From Megaustenia siamemsis (Eukaryota > Mollusca > Gastropoda > Stylommatophora > Ariophantidae), in NCBI GenBank assembly GCA_032433765.1, contig JAVIAB010000092.1:61480126-61544125 (forward strand): DNA of 64,000 nt, written 5' to 3'. A program made the position numbers and the translations under genes. Below are positions 57,651 to 64,000 of this stretch, piece by piece. Below the pieces are notes generated by a model. The model was not told the origin of the DNA, made no database searches, and saw only the letters and a program-made list of their open reading frames with translations. Positions within the stretch are counted from its first letter, which is position 1. Each line of letters begins with the position of its first letter.

Positions 57651-59165
57651 AAGAACACAGAACGTACTTCTATATTTATTTACTTTTTAGTATCTTATTG
57701 GACATCTGTGAAAGACTTCTCCAGTAGTGAAAAAAGATGTTGAAAATCTGACAGGAAATTGTAGAATGTGGAGAACGCATGAAAAATGGAACAAAATTAC
57801 AATCGAAAGTGAAAAAAAAAATTGCATTCAAAGTTAGAAGCCAAAATATGCAAGAGGAAAGAAATGACGTCATGTGATCAATGTGCCTTGTTATTTATTC
57901 CTTGACTGTTATACTAAAGTTAGCAGAAGTAGTCATTATAGGCGCTGCTCGCCAGAACGATGTCTGCCAGTTACTACCGACATTTCACAACAGCCTACTT
58001 TCAACTGATATAAAGGCATAAACTACATATTTAAATATCTAATTGTTAAATTTCGGCTAATAGTACATTTTATGTAAAACTTCTATATACTTTTTGTATA
58101 AAACTTGTTTAATGTTTAGCATACTCTAAAAACTTGATTGTGTGCTCCATTTGGCTCTATCTTAGAAGCTTTCTGTCCTGCAATATACAGGCCAAAATAA
58201 CACGAATAATCTAGTTCGAATTGTGACAGATTTTGTGAGCAAACAATGTTTCTAATGAACAAAAAGTTTCACGTTCAAACACAGTCATCACTTGAACCTT
58301 GTAAAACAGGACATATGTTTCTGACAATTCGGAAGTATTTTGTCCAAATTAAAAAAATAAAAAACACGATATTTCCTGTTTGTAAAGTTTTCCATTTAAA
58401 TTCATATTTTGACGGGATTGATTTCAGAACAAAAATTCTATAAAAGTTTGAAGTTGCTGGCATTAAGTGCTCTAGAAATATATATTTTTAAAACAAAAGA
58501 CAGATGATAATTATGACGAAAGCAAAAACATAATTCCGGAGTTAAAAGAATTAATATAAACAAACATCAAACATGAGTTCTTATTTGTGGTACAGTTTTA
58601 TCAACAATGATCCGATAACATTTGTACATATACTGAAATACAAACAAAGATAAAATATTAAAATGTCACAACTATCGTGAATATTTGAAATCAAGACAAC
58701 AAATGAATTATTTCATTTAGTACATAGCAATAGTTATCTTTCATTATTCAGCCTTGATTGTTATCAAATCAGTTGTTTTGTGTGTGTACAGAGGTATACA
58801 GTCAAGTGCATGCCCTTCTTTTTTTAATGGTACAAAAATGCAGTACAACTTAAAATTATTTACACATATATATTATGTACACAATAATTTGTGCAAGTAT
58901 TTCTCCTGTTACAAGAGATAGCAGAAACATTGAAATTAATTTCAAAACATCTCTTGCAATGTTTCATGCATTTTTGAAATGTAAGACGCATGATGCAAGT
59001 GTTATTTAGTTTAAAGCTGTTTTTTTCATCTATTATTTCTCCCTCATTCTGTATCCGTTCTCTCATCTTTTTCTCACTTTCTCTATATCAATGCACCTTA
59101 TCTCTGTCTTATCTCTTTCTTCCTACAGTCATTTAGCTCTATATTATTTTCCACATTCTCTCTTA

Positions 59166-59198
<33 letters not shown>

Positions 59199-59689
59199 CT
59201 TTCTCTCAGTATGCTTATCTCTCATTATCTAACACCACTGTCACTCGTTCTTATTTTCTTTCTCCTTCTCTCTCCCCTCCAAGTGTTTCTCTCCATTCTA
59301 ATATTTCGATTCACAATGTTTTCTAGTCACAACCAATCGCACTTAATTAACATAATAAAATACATAACAAGCAAATAATTAAACATTAAAAACGAATCAC
59401 AACTATTATAAACACTTATTCTATAATTTTACAGACAACTTTGTGCATTTACACTAAGAGACACACACATACACTTTAAAACACAAATACAATCATACAC
59501 AAGCAGCCACTCTACGCAGGTAAATAAGGGACCTAGACACCCAACCTATGCGGATGCTGGGCAAATAAAACTCCTTGGTACATAATTCCGTTGATCTCCA
59601 TACTGACCACCAGTGACGTGTCAATTTCTGATCTCCCGTCATCTGAAACAATCATAAGTGAAAGTCATTGTTGTGATTATAATAAGAAT
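57651..59689. other. No gene recognised
   Basis: AT-rich DNA with a (TC)n microsatellite at 59166-59193. Nothing else identifiable. Confidence 0.5.
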
Positions 59690-59699
59690 ACGTTAAGCA

Positions 59700-60159
59700 T
59701 TGACAATAGAAACAAGAAAAGAGTTCTTAAATGTTATGTAGAGTTAGTCTTAACATACGGATGTGAATCATGGACAATAGGACAACAGAGAAGAAAATCA
59801 CCGGAGTCTGTAGAAATGTGGTTTTACAGAAGAATGTTGAGAATACCATGAACAGCTAAGAAGAGTAATGAAAATGTTCTGAAAGAGATCAAAGCAAAAA
59901 GAGAGATAATTTCCAATATTAGGAAGAAACAATCATCATTTTTTGGCCATGTAATGAGAAGAAAACAACTGGAATATATTGTAACAACTAGAAAAATTGA
60001 GGGACGAAGACATAGAGGGAAGCAAAGAGAGAAAATACTAGACAGCTTAAGAGAATGGCTTGGCAGAAGGTCAACAACAGAAATGATAAAAAACTGTCGA
60101 GATCGAAAGTTGTGGAGAGACATGATCACCTACGCCAGTAGGCCCTGTACTTGATGATG
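59700..60159 (+). mobile_element. LINE-A 3' fragment with exact 10-bp target duplication
   Basis: Begins TTGACAATAGAAACAAGAAA, encodes CYVELVLTYGCESWTIGQQR, EMWFYRRMLRIP (then a stop), REKILDSLREWLGRRSTTEM and KLWRDMITYASR, and ends TTGATGATG. ACGTTAAGCA flanks it exactly (59690-59699 and 60160-60169). This shows the true 3' end of the family and a 5' truncation at insertion. Confidence 0.94.
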
Positions 60160-60337
60160 ACGTTAAGCAACAAACCAGGATCATTACAAAATGCACGAAA
60201 TTATCGACTCTTTCCTCGCCACAGGAACAGCGAAAGAGTCACTGACCTATAAGCCTTTTTCATGTTTTGTAAGGCAACAACGTTTTATCAACTTCAAACC
60301 GTTCACTAGAGGAGTGTGTCCCAGATCTGGCTTCAAC

Positions 60338-62130
60338 TCAATGTCTGCTACTTTCCCTGTCCTCCGTTATTTCGCTCTCTGAGTCAACTGAATGTCTGCT
60401 ACTTTCCCTGTCCTCCGTTATTTCGCTCTCTGAGTCAACTGAATGTCTGCTACTTTCCCTGTCCTCCGTTATTTCGCTCTCTGAGTCAACTGAATGTCTG
60501 CTACTTTCCCTGTCCTCCGTTATTTCGCTCTCTGAGTCAACTGAATGTCTGCTACTTTCCCTGTCCTCCGTTATTTCGCTCTCTGAGTCAACTGAATGTC
60601 TGCTACTTTCCCTGTCCTCCGTTATTTCGCTCTCTGAGTCAACTGAATGTCTGCTACTTTCCCTGTCCTCCGTTATTTCGCTCTCTGAGTCAACTGAATG
60701 TCTGCTACTTTCCCTGTCCTCCGTTATTTCGCTCTCTGAGTCAACTGAATGTCTGCTACTTTCCCTGTCCTCCGTTATTTCGCTCTCTGAGTCAACTGAA
60801 TGTCTGCTACTTTCCCTGTCCTCCGTTATTTCGCTCTCTGAGTCAACTGAATGTCTGCTACTTTCCCTGTCCTCCGTTATTTCGCTCTCTGAGTCAACTG
60901 AATGTCTGCTACTTTCCCTGTCCTCCGTTATTTCGCTCTCTGAGTCAACTGAATGTCTGCTACTTTCCCTGTCCTCCGTTATTTCGCTCTCTGAGTCAAC
61001 TGAATGTCTGCTACTTTCCCTGTCCTCCGTTATTTCGCTCTCTGAGTCTACTGAATGTCTGCTACTTTCCCTGTCCTCCGTTATTTCGCTCTCTGAGTCT
61101 ACTGAATGTCTGCTACTTTCCCTGTCCTCCGTTATTTCGCTCTCTGAGTCAACTGAATGTCTGCTACTTTCCCTGTCCTCCGTTATTTCGCTCTCTGAGT
61201 CAACTGAATGTCTGCTACTTTCCCTGTCCTCCGTTATTTCGCTCTCTGAGTCAACTGAATGTCTGCTACTTTCCCTGTCCTCCGTTATTTCGCTCTCTGA
61301 GTCAACTGAATGTCTGCTACTTTCCCTGTCCTCCGTTATTTCGCTCTCTGAGTCAACTGAATGTCTGCTACTTTCCCTGTCCTCCGTTATTTCGCTCTCT
61401 GAGTCAACTGAATGTCTGCTACTTTCCCTGTCCTCCGTTATTTCGCTCTCTGAGTCAACTGAATGTCTGCTACTTTCCCTGTCCTCCGTTATTTCGCTCT
61501 CTGAGTCAACTGAATGTCTGCTACTTTCCCTGTCCTCCGTTATTTCGCTCTCTGAGTCAACTGAATGTCTGCTACTTTCCCTGTCCTCCGTTATTTCGCT
61601 CTCTGAGTCAACTGAATGTCTGCTACTTTCCCTGTCCTCCGTTATTTCGCTCTCTGAGTCAACTGAATGTCTGCTACTTTCCCTGTCCTCCGTTATTTCG
61701 CTCTCTGAGTCAACTGAATGTCTGCTACTTTCCCTGTCCTCCGTTATTTCGCTCTCTGAGTCAACTGAATGTCTGCTACTTTCCCTGTCCTCCGTTATTT
61801 CGCTCTCTGAGTCAACTGAATGTCTGCTACTTTCCCTGTCCTCCGTTATTTCGCTCTCTGAGTCAACTGAATGTCTGCTACTTTCCCTGTCCTCCGTTAT
61901 TTCGCTCTCTGAGTCAACTGAATGTCTGCTACTTTCCCTGTCCTCCGTTATTTCGCTCTCTGAGTCAACTGAATGTCTGCTACTTTCCCTGTCCTCCGTT
62001 ATTTCGCTCTCTGAGTCAACTGAATGTCTGCTACTTTCCCTGTCCTCCGTTATTTCGCTCTCTGAGTCAACTGAATGTCTGCTACTTTCCCTGTCCTCCG
62101 TTATTTCGCTCTCTGAGTCAACTGAATGCT
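60338..62130. repeat. 51-bp tandem repeat, ~35 nearly identical copies
   Basis: The unit is TCAACTGAATGTCTGCTACT, TTCCCTGTCCTCCGTTATTT and CGCTCTCTGAG. Apart from the edges, I found only one variant, GTCTACTG for GTCAACTG, in two neighbouring copies (about 61048 and 61099). Because 51 is 17 codons, three of six frames stay open, including the 610-codon plus-strand frame. The minus frame SESEITEDRESSRHSVD is closed by TAG just upstream of the array (in GCTAGC) and by TGA in the last unit. Confidence 0.98.
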
Positions 62131-62452
62131 AGCTCCTGTGATGATTGAGGTCTCTTCTGAGTACGCGGATTATCCAACAAAGTCAATATGTTGTCGGTGT
62201 GTGCATGACGTCACTTCTTTAGCCATTTTTGGTCGTTAATTTTGTGTGGCCAAAAAAGTGAGAAAGTTCACCACAGGTAGGCTGTATGAAATAACAAGTG
62301 TGATGATTTTTATTTCTTCACTGAAAGTACATGGCTCTCAAATTAACTTATTTTGGTTCTTGTGTTGCACTAGATGGGTCTTCAAGCGCTGTTTAGATAA
62401 GGAAAGCTATTATGATTTTACTGGGGGATTTTTTCGTTCCTTTTTTTAAATA

Positions 62453-62615
62453 AATCATCATCATCATCAAGTACCGGGCCTACTGGCGTAGATGATCATG
62501 TCTCTCCACAACTTTCGATCTCGGCAGCTATTTATCATTTGTTGTTGACCTTCTGCCAAGCCATTTACTTAAGCTGTCTGTTATTTTTTCTCTTTGCTTC
62601 CCTCTATCTCTTAGC
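62453..62615 (-). mobile_element. LINE-A extreme 3' fragment
   Basis: Starts with (ATC)n, the complement of the GAT tail, then AAGTACCGGGCCTACTGGCG and TGATCATGTCTCTCCACAAC, the LINE-A 3' end. About 160 bp only. Confidence 0.88.
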
Positions 62616-62701
62616 CCTTCAAATGCATTGATCTGTGGAGATCTTACACTTTGGTCCTTCTGATAAATGACAATAAATAAGTTCATGCATGTAGGAGTTG
62701 A

Positions 62702-63008
62702 AGGGAGCCGCGATAGCTCAGTGGTTAGTGAACTGGACTACAAAGGACAAGAGCTAGGGTTCGATCCCAACCGGCGGCTTCCAGGTTCACCCAGCCTTTA
62801 ATGGGTACCGGATTTTTTTCTGGGAAAGTAAAGCGGCACGGGCGTAATACCGACCTCATTACCCCAAAAACCATGTGCCGAAGGTGTGTACAATTTATGG
62901 TCACTAACACCATATTCCCTATACGCCACTTGGCGTGACTGGTCACTAACACCATATTCCCTATACGCCACTTGGCGTGACGGGGGTACTTTACATTTTT
63001 TTTTTTTT
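62702..63008 (+). mobile_element. SINE1 with duplicated 3' module and exact 13-bp TSD
   Basis: Full-length copy with intact A and B boxes. The 42-bp module TGGTCACTAACACCATATTC to CTTGGCGTGAC occurs twice in tandem (62898-62939 and 62940-62981). It ends in a long T-run. ATGTAGGAGTTGA flanks it exactly (62689-62701 and 63009-63021). Confidence 0.95.
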
Positions 63009-63377
63009 ATGTAGGAGTTGAGATGCAGGAGAAATGACAAGGGTAAGATGGCAAGAAAAAGAAGGATGGAAATGGTATTTTCCGGATTGAAAAAGGCGTA
63101 GGAAAAACAGCAATTTGACCTGTATAATCTTTTTTCATAATCTACTTTAGATCTAAGGTAGATCATAACTTGTATGTAGATATAGAAACAACTTAGAAAA
63201 AAACATATATGAATATCTTGCACAAGATAATTAGGAGTTTGTGGCAACTAATGAATTGCTAGTTGTGCTCAGAGTCACGTTTAGTGAACAATTAACATGC
63301 ACACTGAAGGTATGTTTAAGGATATAGATGAGTTTATTTTATGTATAGACTGTTATTGTTAATGCAGTCGTGGGGCT

Positions 63378-63610
63378 GAGGAGAGCCACGGCTCAGTGGT
63401 CTGTTTGTTAACTCGTACTTTTTAGGAAACAACTTTTTGGTTCACCCAACCATAAATGAGTACATGATTTTTTACATTTTCTGAGCAAGATTGACAGCAC
63501 TGGCGAAAATCTGACCACGTTATCCAAAAAAATATGCCCCTGGTAAAACGTATTGGCACTACGAGCATATGTTCTGTGTAACACGGAGCAAGAAGCGGCT
63601 CGTTCATTTT
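63378..63610 (+). mobile_element. SINE1-related, diverged
   Basis: GAGAGCCACGGCTCAGTGGTC head, GGTTCACCCAACCATAAATG, AGTACATGATTTTTTACATT, ATCTGACCACGTTATCC and GTAACACGGAGCAAG follow SINE1 order. The B box region is deleted or lost. Confidence 0.68.
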
Positions 63611-64000
63611 ACCATGGGGTTAACGGATCAAAACGTGGTGTTGGACAGGAGGGTATGGTGTGACATACAAATTACAGCTGAATAGCTAAATACAAGCTCT
63701 AGCATGCTCAAGTTTCCATGTCTGCTGACAGTGAACGATGATTGTTTGTTAGGAATACAATAAAGTAACAACATTTAGAATGCTTCAGCTTTGATGATGA
63801 GAAAATACCAACGTAAAGAAAGGTGGGGGGGGGGGACTCTAAAAGATCTTCAGGGTTTTTTATTTGTTACACATTATTGATAAGGATTTTAAAATGTATT
63901 ATATCTTTTTTTTTTTTTTGGGGGGGGGGGGAGGGGGAGTGGGAGGGGTGAGAGTGGCAAGACGCCAATCAACAACTGAGCTGAGTCCAGTCCGCGACAC
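63611..64000. other. No gene recognised; poly-G tracts
   Basis: Runs of G near 63823-63834 and 63920-63931. No coding signal seen. Confidence 0.5.

Noticed and set aside
60316..62148. 610-codon plus-strand frame of QLNVCYFPCPPLFRSLS repeats
   Set aside because: A near-perfect 51-bp repeat keeps any stop-free frame open. Three of six frames are open, and there is no unique N- or C-terminal domain.
62702..62775. Functional tRNA gene (A and B boxes present)
   Set aside because: The same head occurs many times, followed by one conserved SINE body and flanked by target duplications. The cloverleaf is not complete.

Overview
This window looks like intergenic DNA from an AT-rich invertebrate animal genome. 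The support is tRNA-derived SINEs, many decayed LINEs of several families, a mariner element, and about a quarter of the window (roughly 16.4 of 64 kb, summed by eye) in tandem arrays. I found no operons, bacterial-type genes or intact host genes. The mix would fit a mollusc or another lophotrochozoan, but nothing in the sequence proves a taxon. Almost every long open reading frame is either a retroelement fragment or the artefact of a tandem repeat whose period is a multiple of three.

Layout. 0-13 kb: microsatellites, a LINE 3' end, a mariner with perfect 37-bp terminal inverted repeats and a frameshifted transposase, SINEs, two copies of an unclassified dispersed repeat, LINE pieces and two minisatellites. 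13-17 kb: decayed sequence, a short hAT-like remnant, and LINE-B and LINE-D pieces. 17.3-23.4 kb: a 6.1-kb element with ~796-bp terminal inverted repeats and a 6-bp flanking duplication, filled with satellites; this is the most unusual object here. 23.7-26.1 kb: LINE-D and LINE-A pieces. 27-34.3 kb: a 25-bp array, then a large 29-bp array interrupted by an RNase H-bearing LINE. 34.4-42.1 kb: a dense nest of LINEs and SINEs, including a heterodimeric SINE. 44-48 kb: 37-, 60- and 30-bp arrays. 50.3-53 kb: a 38-bp array with a 912-bp higher-order repeat. 53-59.7 kb: a SINE with clear duplications, then mostly featureless AT-rich DNA. 59.7-64 kb: a LINE with target duplications, a very homogeneous 51-bp array and more SINEs.

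Names used here are local labels, not database names. SINE1 is a ~255-bp tRNA-derived family (A box near TAGCTCAGTGG, B box near GGTTCGATCCT) ending in a T-run. SINE2 to SINE5 are other tRNA-headed families. LINE-A has an RT with YADD and a (GAT)n tail; LINE-B has FADD and a GAAGAG-rich tail; LINE-D also has a (GAT)n tail; LINE-C, E, F, G, H and I are separate fragments. No genes work together here as a pathway. The functional logic is that of mobile elements: LINE enzymes probably mobilise the SINEs, and exact target duplications at many copies record those insertions.
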